Shown: in pieces, positions 52,056 through 61,519 of the stretch
How positions within the stretch are numbered: position 1 is the stretch's first letter
How the letters are laid out: each line of letters opens with the position of its first letter
From: Streptomyces sp. Y2F8-2
GTDB taxonomy: Bacteria; Actinomycetota; Actinomycetes; Streptomycetales; Streptomycetaceae
Assembly (NCBI RefSeq): GCF_014905555.1
Contig: NZ_BNGS01000004.1
Location: 310,001 to 374,000, forward strand
Length of the DNA: 64,000 nucleotides
Reading direction: 5' to 3'
Notes under the pieces: generated by a model
Told to the model about the DNA's origin: nothing
The model's input: only the letters and a program-made list of their open reading frames with translations
The model's database searches: none
Made by a program: the position numbers and the translations under genes

Positions 52056-53249
52056 TCAGCCGAGCGTCGCCTCCGGCTCGCCGCGGGTCGCGTCCCGGCT
52101 CCGCTGCGCCGGGGGCGTGGTCGGCCGTCGCGGCCGACCCCGGCCGCGGGAGCGCCGGTCGCCTCGGTCGCGTACCGGCCAGAAGAGGACGTACGCCGTG
52201 GAGACGGCCACGAAGCCCAGACGGATCAGACCGCGGGCCGAGTCGTCGGGCACGACGAACACACTGCCGTACAGGGTGAGCAGCGCGATCCAGCTCCACC
52301 AGGGGACGAGGCGCCGCTGGCCGATCACGTCCCACAGCAGCGTGCCCAGCAGGACGGACGCGGTGTAGTACGTGTAGACGCTGGGGTCCAGCACGATCCG
52401 CGCGTTGGCGCCGAGCAGGACCACCGCGGCCCAGCGGCCGCGCCAGACGGCGACACAGCCGAGCGTCAGACCCACCACGGCCTGCGCGGGGCGGTCCCAG
52501 GGTGGTGTCTGGGGATCGCCGACGCCGAGCCAGCGCAGCGCGGACGCGGGCTGGTTGGGGATGGTGAAGTGCGCCGCGGCCATCGTGTGCGGGGAGCCGA
52601 TGAAGAACGGCAGCCAGACGACCGCGACCAGGCCTGCGCACCACAGACCGGCCCGCAGCCACTGGTGTCTGGGCAGCGCGAGCAGCAGTGGCAGGAAGGC
52701 CAGCGCCGTCGGTTTGGAGTCCATGGCCAGGGCCATGAAGACGCCGGTCCCCGCCGCGTTGCCGAGGGTGACCGAGCGTACGGCCAGGGCGGTGAAGAAC
52801 AGCGCGAGGACGTCGTCGAGGTGCCCGAAGCGGACCGACACCTCGATCCACATGGGGATGAAGGCCAGGCCCGCGATCAGCACGCGCTGCCGCAGCCGCT
52901 GGTGGTTGGTCCCCGTGCCCAGGAAGTACGAGGCGGCGCTGCGTCCGGCGAGGACCAGGATCACCAGGCCGAGCGCGGACATCAGGGCAGCGGCCAGGAA
53001 CTGTCCCACGTCGTCGGGGAACGGGTTGAACACACCCGCCACCAGGAAGCTGAACGGGCCCATCTGGAGCTCGGGGTGGTGCGCGTACAGGTTCAGACCG
53101 CCGTCGCGGCCCGTGCCCTGAAACAGCAGCTTCCCGCCCTGCTGCAGATAGTGCCAGGAGAATCCGCCGTGCCGCTCCACCACGGCGAACCAGACGATTG
53201 TCCAGGCGGCGAGCAGCACCAGGTGCACCCGCTGACTGATGACCGGCAC
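52056..53249 (-). CDS. Polytopic membrane protein, GT87/mannosyltransferase-like
   Basis: 397 residues from GTG 53249, preceded by GAAAGGAAGG. About nine to eleven membrane helices. The early loop (HYLQQGGKLLFQG... LYAHHPELQMGPFSFL) and FGHLDDVLALFF are in the style of actinobacterial GT-C enzymes such as GT87 alpha-mannosyltransferases, which use polyprenyl-phosphate sugars. Exact donor and acceptor unknown. In-frame sequence upstream of 53249 contains a 24-bp tandem repeat and is less likely coding. BrkB-like gene lies upstream on the same strand, 190 bases away. Confidence 0.75.
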   Translation of the reverse strand: MPVISQRVHLVLLAAWTIVWFAVVERHGGFSWHYLQQGGKLLFQGTGRDGGLNLYAHHPELQMGPFSFLVAGVFNPFPDDVGQFLAAALMSALGLVILVLAGRSAASYFLGTGTNHQRLRQRVLIAGLAFIPMWIEVSVRFGHLDDVLALFFTALAVRSVTLGNAAGTGVFMALAMDSKPTALAFLPLLLALPRHQWLRAGLWCAGLVAVVWLPFFIGSPHTMAAAHFTIPNQPASALRWLGVGDPQTPPWDRPAQAVVGLTLGCVAVWRGRWAAVVLLGANARIVLDPSVYTYYTASVLLGTLLWDVIGQRRLVPWWSWIALLTLYGSVFVVPDDSARGLIRLGFVAVSTAYVLFWPVRDRGDRRSRGRGRPRRPTTPPAQRSRDATRGEPEATLG

Positions 53250-53260
53250 GGCCCTTCCTT

Positions 53261-53308
53261 TCGGCTCCTGTCCCCAGCGGCCGATCGGCTCCTGTCCCCT
53301 GCGACCGA
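53261..53308. repeat. Two tandem 24-bp repeats in the leader of the GT87-like gene
   Basis: 53261-53284 and 53285-53308, each beginning TCGGCTCCTGTCCCC, differ at 2 of 24 positions. They sit 11-59 bases upstream of the chosen GTG. If translation began further upstream (ATG near 53379), they would encode a repeated GQEP(I/K)GR peptide. Confidence 0.75.
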
Positions 53309-53439
53309 CCGGGAACGCCACGGTCCCCGAAGGAAGATGATCGAAGCGGTCCGGGGGTTCGCTCCCTTCCGACATCCGCGCGCGAACTTCCGAAACGACG
53401 GGCGGGCAACAGTGCTCTCCCGGCGGGCCGAACCGTGCT

Positions 53440-54525
53440 TCAGTCCACGCGGCGCCGGTCCTCGTCGTCCCACGCGCGGGTGTCCCGTGGCTCGGTGTAC
53501 GGCTCCTGGTCGGGGGGCAGGCCGCCGGCGATGGCCCTCTGCCGCGCGGTCTCCGCGTCGAACTCCAGGCCCAGCAGGATCGCCAGATTGCCCATCCACA
53601 GCCACACCAGGAAGACGATGACGCCCGCCATGGTGCCGTAGGTCTTGTTGTACGAGGAGAAGGCGGCGACGTAGACCGCGAACCCACCGGACGCGCCCAT
53701 CCAGAGCACCAGCGCCAGCACGCTGCCCGGTGTGATCCACCTGAGGCCGTGGACCTTGGCGTTCGGTGTGGCCCAGTACAGGATCGCCAGCATGATCGTC
53801 ACCAGGGCGACGAGGACGGGCCACTTGGCGATCGACCACACCATGAGCGCCGTGTGCCCGATCCCCAGTGCCGTGCCCACCTGGTGCGCCAGTCCACCGG
53901 TGAACACCACGATCAACGCGCTCGCCAGGGCCAGCACCATGAGCACGGCGGTGACCGCCAGCCGCAGGGGCAGGACCTTCCACAGGGGCCGGCCCTCGGG
54001 GATGTCGTAGACGGCGTTCGCGGTGCGGATGAAAGCGCCGATGTAACCCGACGCCGACCACAGCGCCAACGCCAGGCCCACGAACGCCATCACGGACCCG
54101 GCGCCGCTGTGTCCCTGCAACTGCGCCACGGCCCGGGTGATGACGTCCCGGGCCGCGCCCGGGGCGAACTGTTTGAGGTTGGCCAGCACCTTGTCGGTCG
54201 CCGACCGCCCGGCGATGTCCAGCAGGGACACCAGCACCAGCATGGCCGGGAAGAGGGACAGCACCCCGTAGTAGGTCAAGGCCGCGGCCCGGTCGGTCAG
54301 TTCGTCGTTCCCGAACTCGCGCAGCGTGCCCCTGAGCACCGCCCACCACGATCGCCGGGGCAACTCGGTCGGCGCGTCCGGGGCCTTGTGCTCCACCTCC
54401 GGGTCCGGTCCGGGCGGCGCGGCGGTGGAATCCGCGGCGGGCCCGGTACGGTGGTCCGCCGCCCACCGTCGGTGGCCATGGCGCGCTCGGTGATCCTTGT
54501 CTTCTCGTTTCAGCAGGCGAGTCAT
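53440..54525 (-). CDS. YihY/BrkB-family membrane protein
   Basis: 361 residues from ATG 54525 (MTRLLKREDKDHRARH). The first ~85 residues are hydrophilic and Pro/Arg-rich, then the YihY core: LREFGNDELTDRAAALTYYGVLSLFPAMLVLVSLL, LWSASGYIGAFIRTANAVYD, and six membrane helices to LLGLEFDAETARQRA. Once called ribonuclease BN by error; real function of YihY proteins is unknown (envelope-related). It is bounded upstream by a large inverted repeat after the P450 gene. Confidence 0.9.
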   Translation of the reverse strand: MTRLLKREDKDHRARHGHRRWAADHRTGPAADSTAAPPGPDPEVEHKAPDAPTELPRRSWWAVLRGTLREFGNDELTDRAAALTYYGVLSLFPAMLVLVSLLDIAGRSATDKVLANLKQFAPGAARDVITRAVAQLQGHSGAGSVMAFVGLALALWSASGYIGAFIRTANAVYDIPEGRPLWKVLPLRLAVTAVLMVLALASALIVVFTGGLAHQVGTALGIGHTALMVWSIAKWPVLVALVTIMLAILYWATPNAKVHGLRWITPGSVLALVLWMGASGGFAVYVAAFSSYNKTYGTMAGVIVFLVWLWMGNLAILLGLEFDAETARQRAIAGGLPPDQEPYTEPRDTRAWDDEDRRRVD

Positions 54526-54605
54526 GGGTCGGCGGGTAACCCGACCGCGCCAGACCACTCCGCCGGCACGGCCGACGGCAACTGTCGGACGCCCCCTGGG
54601 GCCTC

Positions 54606-54670
54606 TCGTTTGGATCATGCCGGGCTCGCGGGGCCTGGCACCGCGCCCTGATCCGTCCTGATCCAAACGA
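54606..54670. terminator. Long-range inverted repeat after the P450 gene
   Basis: TCGTTTGGATCA (54606-54617) and TGATCCAAACGA (54659-54670) are perfect 12-base arms 41 bases apart, extendable with one mismatch. It begins 6 bases past the P450 stop (54677, minus strand) and lies before the BrkB-like start. The intervening bases are GC-rich and may pair. Best read as a terminator or insulator of the P450 operon. Confidence 0.5.
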
Positions 54671-54676
54671 AAGACC

Positions 54677-55918
54677 CTAGGGACGCAGACCCTCGAAGCC
54701 GACGGCCAGATGGCGCGGCCCGCGCAGCACCGCGTTCTGCCGGTAGGGCGGCGGGTCCTCGAGGAGACGGGGATCGTCGAGTCTGCGGGCCAGTTCGGAC
54801 AGCGCGATCTGCGCCTCCAGCCGAGCCAGCGGAGCACCGAAACACGCGTGGATGCCGCTGCCGAAGCCGAGGTGCTGGATGTCGCCCCGGTACGGATCGA
54901 ACCGGTCGGGGTCCTCGAACCGCTCCGGGTCCCGGTTGCCCGCGGCCAGGACGAGCCAGATCCTCGAACCCTTCGGAATCGTCACCCCGCGCACCTCGAT
55001 GTCCGCGATACAGGTCCGCTGCGGCACGAGCTGCACGGGAGGCTCGTAACGCAGCAGCTCCTCCACGATGTTCACGGCCAGGCCCGGGTCGTCGCGCAGT
55101 TTGCGCAGGAACTCGGGGTACCGCAGAAGGGTGAGCATGCCGTTGGTGATCAGGTTGACCGTCGTCTCGTGGCCCGCGATCAGCAGCAGCACCGACGTGC
55201 TGAGCACCTCCATGGTCGTCATCGGGCCGTCGGGGCCGTGGCTCGTCACCAGTTCGGACAGCATGTCGTTCCCGGGTTCCCTCCTCCGCTGCTCGACCAG
55301 CTCCGCCAGATACAGGCCCAGTTGCACCCGCGCCTCCCGCGTGGACTGCAGCCGTTCGGCCTCGTTCTCACCCGTCTGCGTCTGCGGATCCAGACTGGCG
55401 ACGATCGGTTCGACCCAGGCGCGAAAGCGCGGTTCGTCCTCGCGCGGTACCCCGAGCAGCCTGCAGATGACGGTGACCGGGAAGGGGTACGCGAACTGGT
55501 CCACCAGATCGATCTGCCGCGCGTCCCCGAAGCCGTCGATCAACCCGGTGACGATCCCGGCGAGCTCACCGCGCATCGCGTCGATCCGGCGGGGGCAGTG
55601 CGGAGGCCCGAAGGACCGGTTGGCGATCCGCCGCAGCCGGTCGTGCTCCGGAGGGTCGAGGCGGATGAAGCTCGGCGGCAGCCCCGTCTCCTCCGCCCCG
55701 ACCCCTTCGTCGGCTCCCGCCGCGGCGAGGTTGCCGGCGTCCGAGCTGATCCGCGGGTCATGCAACAGGCCCAGGATGTCCCAGTACGAACCGACGAGGT
55801 AGGGACCGCCGTCCTCCTCGTGCAGCACCGGAGTCCTCCGGAGCTCCTCGTACAGCGGATAGGGGTTCGCGCGGTTGGCGTAATCGGTGATCCGGTGCAG
55901 GAGCGAGGCGTGCGTCAT
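54677..55918 (-). CDS. Cytochrome P450
   Basis: 413 residues. I-helix oxygen motif AGHETT (248-253), K-helix ExxR at 287-290 (EELLRYEPP), and haem loop FGSGIHACFGAPLAR with the axial ligand Cys359. A soluble bacterial class I P450. It follows its ferredoxin reductase (53 bases) and ferredoxin on the same strand, giving a complete electron chain. Such trios in Streptomyces, e.g. the CYP147 type, have been linked to fatty-acid hydroxylation, but I cannot assign the CYP family or substrate from sequence alone. Confidence 0.94.
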   Translation of the reverse strand: MTHASLLHRITDYANRANPYPLYEELRRTPVLHEEDGGPYLVGSYWDILGLLHDPRISSDAGNLAAAGADEGVGAEETGLPPSFIRLDPPEHDRLRRIANRSFGPPHCPRRIDAMRGELAGIVTGLIDGFGDARQIDLVDQFAYPFPVTVICRLLGVPREDEPRFRAWVEPIVASLDPQTQTGENEAERLQSTREARVQLGLYLAELVEQRRREPGNDMLSELVTSHGPDGPMTTMEVLSTSVLLLIAGHETTVNLITNGMLTLLRYPEFLRKLRDDPGLAVNIVEELLRYEPPVQLVPQRTCIADIEVRGVTIPKGSRIWLVLAAGNRDPERFEDPDRFDPYRGDIQHLGFGSGIHACFGAPLARLEAQIALSELARRLDDPRLLEDPPPYRQNAVLRGPRHLAVGFEGLRP

Positions 55919-55971
55919 GAGTGGTCCTAGGCGTGAAGTCCGTCAGGGCGGGGGGCGCGGGACCGTGGCGG

Positions 55972-57366
55972 TCAGTGGCGGGCCGGGGTGAACACCAGAC
56001 GGCGGTCGCTCGGCGAGTAACCGCTGAGCGTCACGGTCGGGCCGTGCGTCGGCAGGGACGGGTCGGGGAAGTCGGCGGGCACCGGCTGGCGGCCCTCGGG
56101 ACGGCGGTCGACCGTCGGGAACTCCAGCGGGAACGGCGTGGCCGTCTCGATCAGCCGCTCGTAGAACTGGAGCCACCGCGTGTTGTCGAAGCTCACCGCG
56201 GCGATGACCCGGCCCTGGTAGCCGTACACCCCGACGAACCGGCGCTCGGCCAGCGATCCTTGGGCGATCATGATCTGCTCGCCCATGGACGGGACGCCGA
56301 CCGACTTGATGTTCACACCGAACTGCGACGACCAGAAGGCCGGCACCCACACGTGCGGACGCCGGTCCGCACCGCTGCTGATCATGTTGTGGGCGGCCAC
56401 CTCGGCCTGTGCGACGGCGTTGCCCCAGTGCTCCAGCGACAGGAACTGATAGCCGAACAGCGGATGCGGAGAGCGGGCCACGTCGCCGGCGACGTAGACG
56501 TCGTCGGTCACGATGCCCCTGAAGTCGAAGGCCCGGCAGCCCGCGTCGGAGGCGATGCCCCGGGGCCCCGCACCGAGCCCGGAGCCCTCCAGCCACTCGG
56601 TGTTGCGGGTCGCGCCGAGGCAGACGACCACGACGTCCGTCTCGACGACGCTGCCGTCGGACAGATGGGCGGCCCGCACCCGACCCATCGAGTCGCCCTC
56701 CAATGCGGTCACCATGACGCCGGTCCGCAGGTCCACACCGTTCTCCCGCTGCAGCTCCGCGGCCACCGCGCCGATCACCCCGCCGAGGGCACCCACCAGC
56801 GGTGCGCCCCCGCGCTCCGCGAGGGTCACCGCGACGCCCTGCGCCCGGCAGGCGGAGGCGATCTCCGAACCGGTGAATCCGGCGCCGATGACGAACACCC
56901 GGCGCGGGGAGGCCTGCAGCCTCCGCAGCAGGGCGGCCGCGTCGTCACGCGTGCGCAGTACGAAGACACCGTCCAGCTGGGCCTCCGACTCCTTCGGCCA
57001 GGGCCGGGCACGCACACCGGTGGCGATCAGCAGCCGGTCGTACTCCACCTCGTCCCCGTCGGCCAGCCGTACCCGTTTGGCCGTCATGTCGAGGCCGGTC
57101 GCCGCGACACCCAGGCGCCACTTGGCGTCGATCTCGATGCGCCGGGGCAGGTCGGTGCGGTGCGGTGACGCCTTGCCGAGCAGGACCGCCTTCGACAGCG
57201 GCGGCCGGTCGTACGGCTCGTACGGCTCGTCACCGATCATGGTGAGCGAGCCGGCGAAGCCCTCAGCGCGCAGCGTCTCGGCGGCCCGCAGCCCCGCCAG
57301 TGAGGCCCCCACGATGACGATCCGGCCCTCGCGCCTGAGCCATTGAAGGAAGTCCTCAGCGGGCAT
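55972..57366 (-). CDS. FAD-dependent ferredoxin reductase, partner of the P450
   Basis: 464 residues from ATG 57366, overlapping the ferredoxin gene's end by 11 bases. Rhodocoxin/putidaredoxin reductase family: FAD motif GRIVIVGASLAGLRAAETLR, YDRPPLSKAVL, NAD motif RVFVIGAGFTGSEIASACR, and DDVYVAGDVARSPHPLFG. A C-terminal extension (FGVNIKSVGVPSMGEQIM...) is typical. Electrons go from NAD(P)H to the adjacent 3Fe-4S ferredoxin, then the P450. Confidence 0.93.
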   Translation of the reverse strand: MPAEDFLQWLRREGRIVIVGASLAGLRAAETLRAEGFAGSLTMIGDEPYEPYDRPPLSKAVLLGKASPHRTDLPRRIEIDAKWRLGVAATGLDMTAKRVRLADGDEVEYDRLLIATGVRARPWPKESEAQLDGVFVLRTRDDAAALLRRLQASPRRVFVIGAGFTGSEIASACRAQGVAVTLAERGGAPLVGALGGVIGAVAAELQRENGVDLRTGVMVTALEGDSMGRVRAAHLSDGSVVETDVVVVCLGATRNTEWLEGSGLGAGPRGIASDAGCRAFDFRGIVTDDVYVAGDVARSPHPLFGYQFLSLEHWGNAVAQAEVAAHNMISSGADRRPHVWVPAFWSSQFGVNIKSVGVPSMGEQIMIAQGSLAERRFVGVYGYQGRVIAAVSFDNTRWLQFYERLIETATPFPLEFPTVDRRPEGRQPVPADFPDPSLPTHGPTVTLSGYSPSDRRLVFTPARH

Positions 57367-57601
57367 GGGACGTCTCCCGCCCGGCCTCGGCGGGCTCCTC
57401 GCCCACATCGTCCAGCCCGTCGGCCAGGATGGCCTGCACCGGGCAGGCCGCCACGGCGCGCGCCAGCCTCTCCCGCTGCCCCTCCTCGGCGTGGGGGTTG
57501 TAGACCAGCGACTCCTCGCCGTGCAGGGCGAAGACATCGGGTGCGAGGAACGCGCACTGTGCGTATCCCTGGCACCTGTTGAGATCGACGACAAGCCTCA
57601 T
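57356..57601 (-). CDS. Small ferredoxin, [3Fe-4S] type
   Basis: 81 residues. Three cluster cysteines: Cys10 and Cys16 in NRCQGYAQCAFLAP and Cys53 in AACPVQAI, the C-x5-C ... C-P pattern of P450-associated 3Fe-4S ferredoxins. ATG 57601; its stop overlaps the reductase start. First gene of the ferredoxin-reductase-P450 operon; the region upstream (57602-57755) likely holds the promoter. Confidence 0.93.
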   Translation of the reverse strand: MRLVVDLNRCQGYAQCAFLAPDVFALHGEESLVYNPHAEEGQRERLARAVAACPVQAILADGLDDVGEEPAEAGRETSHAR

Positions 57602-57755
57602 GAGCTCTCCGCCCCTTCGGCGGCCAGGTCCGCGGGGCGCCGCTGCTGCGCGGCGGAACCGTCGGACGGCGGTCAGCTCCCCCACGCCAGCATCGCCGGA
57701 CCGGACGGCGCCGCGCCCGCCGGGGCGCGCCGAAGGAGTGACCGGCCGGCGCCCG

Positions 57756-58433
57756 CTACGACACCGCGGTGGTGCCTGGCCGGGGGCTGCGGCCCGCAGC
57801 GAAGAGGAAGGCGCCGACGAGGAGCGACCACCCTGGGAACACCAGCTCCGACCAGGGCACACCGGCCGGGACGAACAGCAGTGTCAGGAAGGTGAGGAAA
57901 CCCAGCAGACTGAGCCACCGCGGCAGGAGTCTCAGGCGATGGCAGATGACCGACGTGGAGCAGGTGAAGACCGCCGCCATCCGCGTCGCGTACTCGGTCA
58001 GCAGCGTGTACGCGAAGTGGCGGCCGAAATTCCAGGCGGGCAGGCCGGGAGTGCCGCCGGGCGCGTCCGTGGTGGCCAGCACGCCCGCGGCGGCCGCGGC
58101 CGCCCCGAACAGCGTCGCCACGAAGACCAGCCCGCTGCCGAGGAACACGGTGGCGAGGAACTGGTCCTCGGCCTCACCCATACGGGCCCGCAGCGCCCCC
58201 ATGAACCACAGGAAGCAGATACCGGCCAACGGCACCAGCGCGAGCGCCGCCTTCACCGCGCTGCGCCGCGTGGGGTCCGTGAGCCCCTGCAGGGTGACCG
58301 ACTCCGCGCCCTGGGGGATCGACAGCCGGATCAGCACCATGGCCGCCGCGAGCAGCAGCGCGAACACGACTCCGGCCAGCCCGGCGGCCCGCGGGGTCTG
58401 CAACGCCCGCTGCCCCGCCCAGGTCTCGGTCAT
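57756..58433 (-). CDS. Integral membrane protein of unknown function
   Basis: 225 residues with five to six membrane helices (VVFALLLAAAMVLIRL, ALALVPLAGICFLWFMGAL, ATVFLGSGLVFVATLFG, WLSLLGFLTFLTLLFV). Short basic loops between; no enzyme motif. The chosen ATG at 58433 (MTETWAGQRAL) has GGAGTGAG upstream; in-frame sequence beyond is unlike the rest. Function unknown. Confidence 0.75.
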   Translation of the reverse strand: MTETWAGQRALQTPRAAGLAGVVFALLLAAAMVLIRLSIPQGAESVTLQGLTDPTRRSAVKAALALVPLAGICFLWFMGALRARMGEAEDQFLATVFLGSGLVFVATLFGAAAAAAGVLATTDAPGGTPGLPAWNFGRHFAYTLLTEYATRMAAVFTCSTSVICHRLRLLPRWLSLLGFLTFLTLLFVPAGVPWSELVFPGWSLLVGAFLFAAGRSPRPGTTAVS

Positions 58434-58534
58434 ACGCGGCTCACTCCTTCCGGTGCCCCTGGCACCAGCAAGCCGCCGTGCGGGAAGGCTCGCCACCAGG
58501 ACGCGTCCGAACGGCAGATCGTCCTCGGCGAGGC

Positions 58535-59155
58535 TCACCTCCTGTCCCGCACGTCGACGGCGTCGAGCACGGCGTCGGCCACCTCGACGACCGGCCGGCC
58601 GTCACCCACGTCGAGCCGGATCAGCCCGAGCCTGTCGACGGCGTCGAGGACGATGTTCTGAAAGCGTTCGGAACGGGCCACGAACTTGTCCATCACAAGC
58701 CGCTCCGACGGCGTGGCCGCGTCGTACTGCCCGGCCGCGTGCACCCGCGCCCGTACGACGGACACGTCCGCGGTGAGCCATACCGCGCCCGTGCCCGAAC
58801 CCGTGCCCGAACTCAGCAACCGCGCCACGTGATCGGGCAGGAGCGCCGACCCCTCGAGAACCAGTCCGGGCCCGGTGCCGTCCTCATCGGCATGGGCCGC
58901 GATCAACTCCTCGACGCGAGGCCGGAGTCGCTCGTAGTGACCGAGCACGCACTCGGTCAACTCCTCGACCGTCAGGGCCGCGTAGTGTTCGGTGACATGC
59001 GCCGGCACCTCCCGCTCCGGAGTCCGCCACGGCCTTCCCGGGTGCCGCGCCAGCCCGTCCGTCGATCGGTACGCGAACCCGAGTCCGTCCGCCAACTCCC
59101 GGGCGACAGTGGACTTCCCGACATTCGAGGTCCCGCCGATCAGCAGCACACGCAT
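58535..59155 (-). CDS. P-loop kinase-like NTPase
   Basis: 206 residues. Walker A GGTSNVGKST near the N-terminus, followed by AYRSTDGLARHPGRPWRT and a mid-protein VLEGSALLPDHVARL segment as in small-molecule kinases of the adenylate-kinase-like fold (2-phosphoglycerate kinase-like). Likely phosphorylates a small metabolite; substrate not known. ATG 59155, or possibly the ATG three codons upstream (59164). Confidence 0.75.
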   Translation of the reverse strand: MRVLLIGGTSNVGKSTVARELADGLGFAYRSTDGLARHPGRPWRTPEREVPAHVTEHYAALTVEELTECVLGHYERLRPRVEELIAAHADEDGTGPGLVLEGSALLPDHVARLLSSGTGSGTGAVWLTADVSVVRARVHAAGQYDAATPSERLVMDKFVARSERFQNIVLDAVDRLGLIRLDVGDGRPVVEVADAVLDAVDVRDRR

Positions 59156-59216
59156 CACACCCATACCGGCGACCCCAGCGATCGCCGGAAGGTGGCACGA
59201 GCCATACCGGGAGGCC

Positions 59217-59918
59217 TCAGCGGTCCTGCTCCGCCCCGTCCTCGGCCTCGCTCGCCGTGGTCGGTTCGGTGGCGTCCGGTGTGGTGTAGAAGACAGCGGT
59301 TCCCTGCTTGGTGCGCTGGGCGTGCTTCTTGGCCACGAGCCCTTCGAGCGTGGACCGCACGACGGTGGTCTTGATGCCACGCTCGGGGTGGGCCTTGCCG
59401 AGCGCGTCGGCGACCTCCGCGGCGGAACGCGGCTCACTCTGCTCGCTGAGGTGGGCGCGCACGAGTTCGACCAGCGTGGGCTGGCCCGCCTTCGTCGCCT
59501 CCGTCTTGGCGGTCGCCGTCTTGGTGGTCTCAGCCTTCGTGGCTTCCGTCTTCTTGCCCGCGGCCTTCTTGCCGGCGGTCTTCCGGCCCGTCGTACGCGT
59601 CTGCCCGGCGGCGGCCTTCTTCTTCGCCTGTGGCTGCCTGCCCGTACCGGATCCGGCAGGGGACTTCTTCCGCGGAGCGGGCACCGTGGCGCTGTCGGGC
59701 GCGGCGACGGGCTCTACGGGTGCCGTCGGAATACCGAGTGCGTTCTGCATGGTCACCAGCACCGCGTGGTCGTGCTGCAGCGTCGCCAACTGCTCCTGCA
59801 GGGCGGTGATTTCGGCACTGATGCGTTCCTGCTCCTTCACGTTGCGCTCGAGATCGCCGGCCACTTGGGCGGCGTACTGCGATGTCAGTTCGGAAGTCGC
59901 GGTCGTGGTCTCGGACAT
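59217..59918 (-). CDS. Coiled-coil / histone-H1-like linker / winged-helix protein
   Basis: 233 residues from ATG 59918 (AAAGGTGAG upstream). An N-terminal coiled coil (~15-60; VKEQERISAEITALQEQLATLQ), then a long Lys/Ala/Thr linker with repeats such as GKKAAGKKTEATKAETTKT (~85-145), then a winged-helix-like domain (~148-205; LVELVRAHLSEQSEPRSAAEVADAL... TTVVRSTLEGLV) and an acidic tail. The basic linker resembles histone H1 tails. Inference: a DNA-binding architectural or regulatory protein. No enzyme motif. Upstream gap 59919-60243 is shared with the secreted protein gene. Confidence 0.8.
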   Translation of the reverse strand: MSETTTATSELTSQYAAQVAGDLERNVKEQERISAEITALQEQLATLQHDHAVLVTMQNALGIPTAPVEPVAAPDSATVPAPRKKSPAGSGTGRQPQAKKKAAAGQTRTTGRKTAGKKAAGKKTEATKAETTKTATAKTEATKAGQPTLVELVRAHLSEQSEPRSAAEVADALGKAHPERGIKTTVVRSTLEGLVAKKHAQRTKQGTAVFYTTPDATEPTTASEAEDGAEQDR

Positions 59919-60243
59919 GGCGTGACTCACCTTTCTCGCCTACGGCGATGTTGCTGCACAGTGTCCCCCCGGTGCACAGATGGTACGAGCGAGAGGAGCT
60001 CCTTGTTCCTCGGTTGGTTTGTCCGTCGTCACCGGCGGGGTGCTGACGCCTCATCAGCGCTGGATGCCGGCGCTCAAGTGGGCGCTCAAGGTCTGCTGCC
60101 CCCATGGACAAATGATGAACCGTTACTCCGACAGGGTTGTTCGTCATATGGTCGGTATGTCGAATCGATCCGTATTCGCGGCGATATGTAACTTCAGTCT
60201 CGCATCGGTTCACAGCCGACGTGTCTGAGACAGGAGAAGTGAC
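59919..60243. other. 325-base divergent promoter region
   Basis: Between the winged-helix gene (minus) and the secreted N/H/D-rich gene (plus). The right part (60110-60200) is less GC-rich and contains GTTGTTCGTCATATGGTCGG and later CGGTATG, weakly like a SigB-type promoter; not convincing. No gene is seen. Confidence 0.35.
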
Positions 60244-60930
<687 letters not shown>

Positions 60931-60959
60931 CCGAGTCACCGCCTGTCATGGAGAACGAG

Positions 60960-60990
60960 AACCCCGGCCCGCCGGAATCGGGCCGGGGTT
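60960..60990. terminator. Hairpin terminator between convergent genes
   Basis: Perfect 12-bp arms AACCCCGGCCCG (60960-60971) and CGGGCCGGGGTT (60979-60990), loop of 7. It lies 30 bases after the stop of the secreted-protein gene and 41 bases before the end of the convergent stress protein gene. Confidence 0.75.
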
Positions 60991-61030
60991 CCGGTCTGTC
61001 CGGGCCTCGGTGACACGGTGACTCGCTGAG

Positions 61031-61519
61031 TCAGCGATGAGGCGGTGGAGGCGGCGGCAACTCCGTCGACGGGGCCTCTTCCGGCCACACCAGCAGAACA
61101 GGACAGGGCGCGTGGTCGACCACGAAGCGAGTGGCGGGGCCGAGGCTGTGCGGGCCGAGCCGGGAACGGTCGCCGTCCCGTGCGCAGATCAGCAGATCCG
61201 CACCGGTGGCCTCCTCGACGACCTTCCGCTCGGTACGGCCATGGGTGAGGACCTGGCGGGCCGGGCGCCCCAGACGCCGCGCCGCGGCATCCAGCAGGCT
61301 CCGCGCGGCCGACTCCGACAGCCCCTCGATGCGGTGCCCGGGATCTCGCTCGGGACGACCACGGCCGAGGAGCCCGGCGAACGCGCCGTGCGCCGTCTCG
61401 GCGACCGTGTCGTCGCGCACGTACAGCAGCACGATCTCCTCGCCGGGGGCGGCGCGGCCGAGCGCGGCGTCCACACAGGCGGGCCAGGTCCCTTCGGTGA
61501 TCCAGACGACGGCGCTCAT
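61031..61519 (-). CDS. Universal stress protein, single domain
   Basis: 162 residues from ATG 61519 (MSAVVWITEGTWPACVDA). USP fold: EIVLLYVRDDTVAETAHGAF, LTHGRTERKVVEEATGADLLICARDG, and a C-terminal segment RLGPHSLGPATRFVVDHAPCPVLLVW in the place of the G-x9-G ATP motif, which is altered. A Pro-rich tail ends the protein. The first strand lacks the usual VGVDGS, so it may not bind ATP in the standard way. Confidence 0.8.
   Translation of the reverse strand: MSAVVWITEGTWPACVDAALGRAAPGEEIVLLYVRDDTVAETAHGAFAGLLGRGRPERDPGHRIEGLSESAARSLLDAAARRLGRPARQVLTHGRTERKVVEEATGADLLICARDGDRSRLGPHSLGPATRFVVDHAPCPVLLVWPEEAPSTELPPPPPPHR

Noticed and set aside
60131..60158. SigB-like promoter before the secreted protein gene
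   Set aside because: GTTG and CGGTAT are 13 bases apart with mismatches; not convincing.
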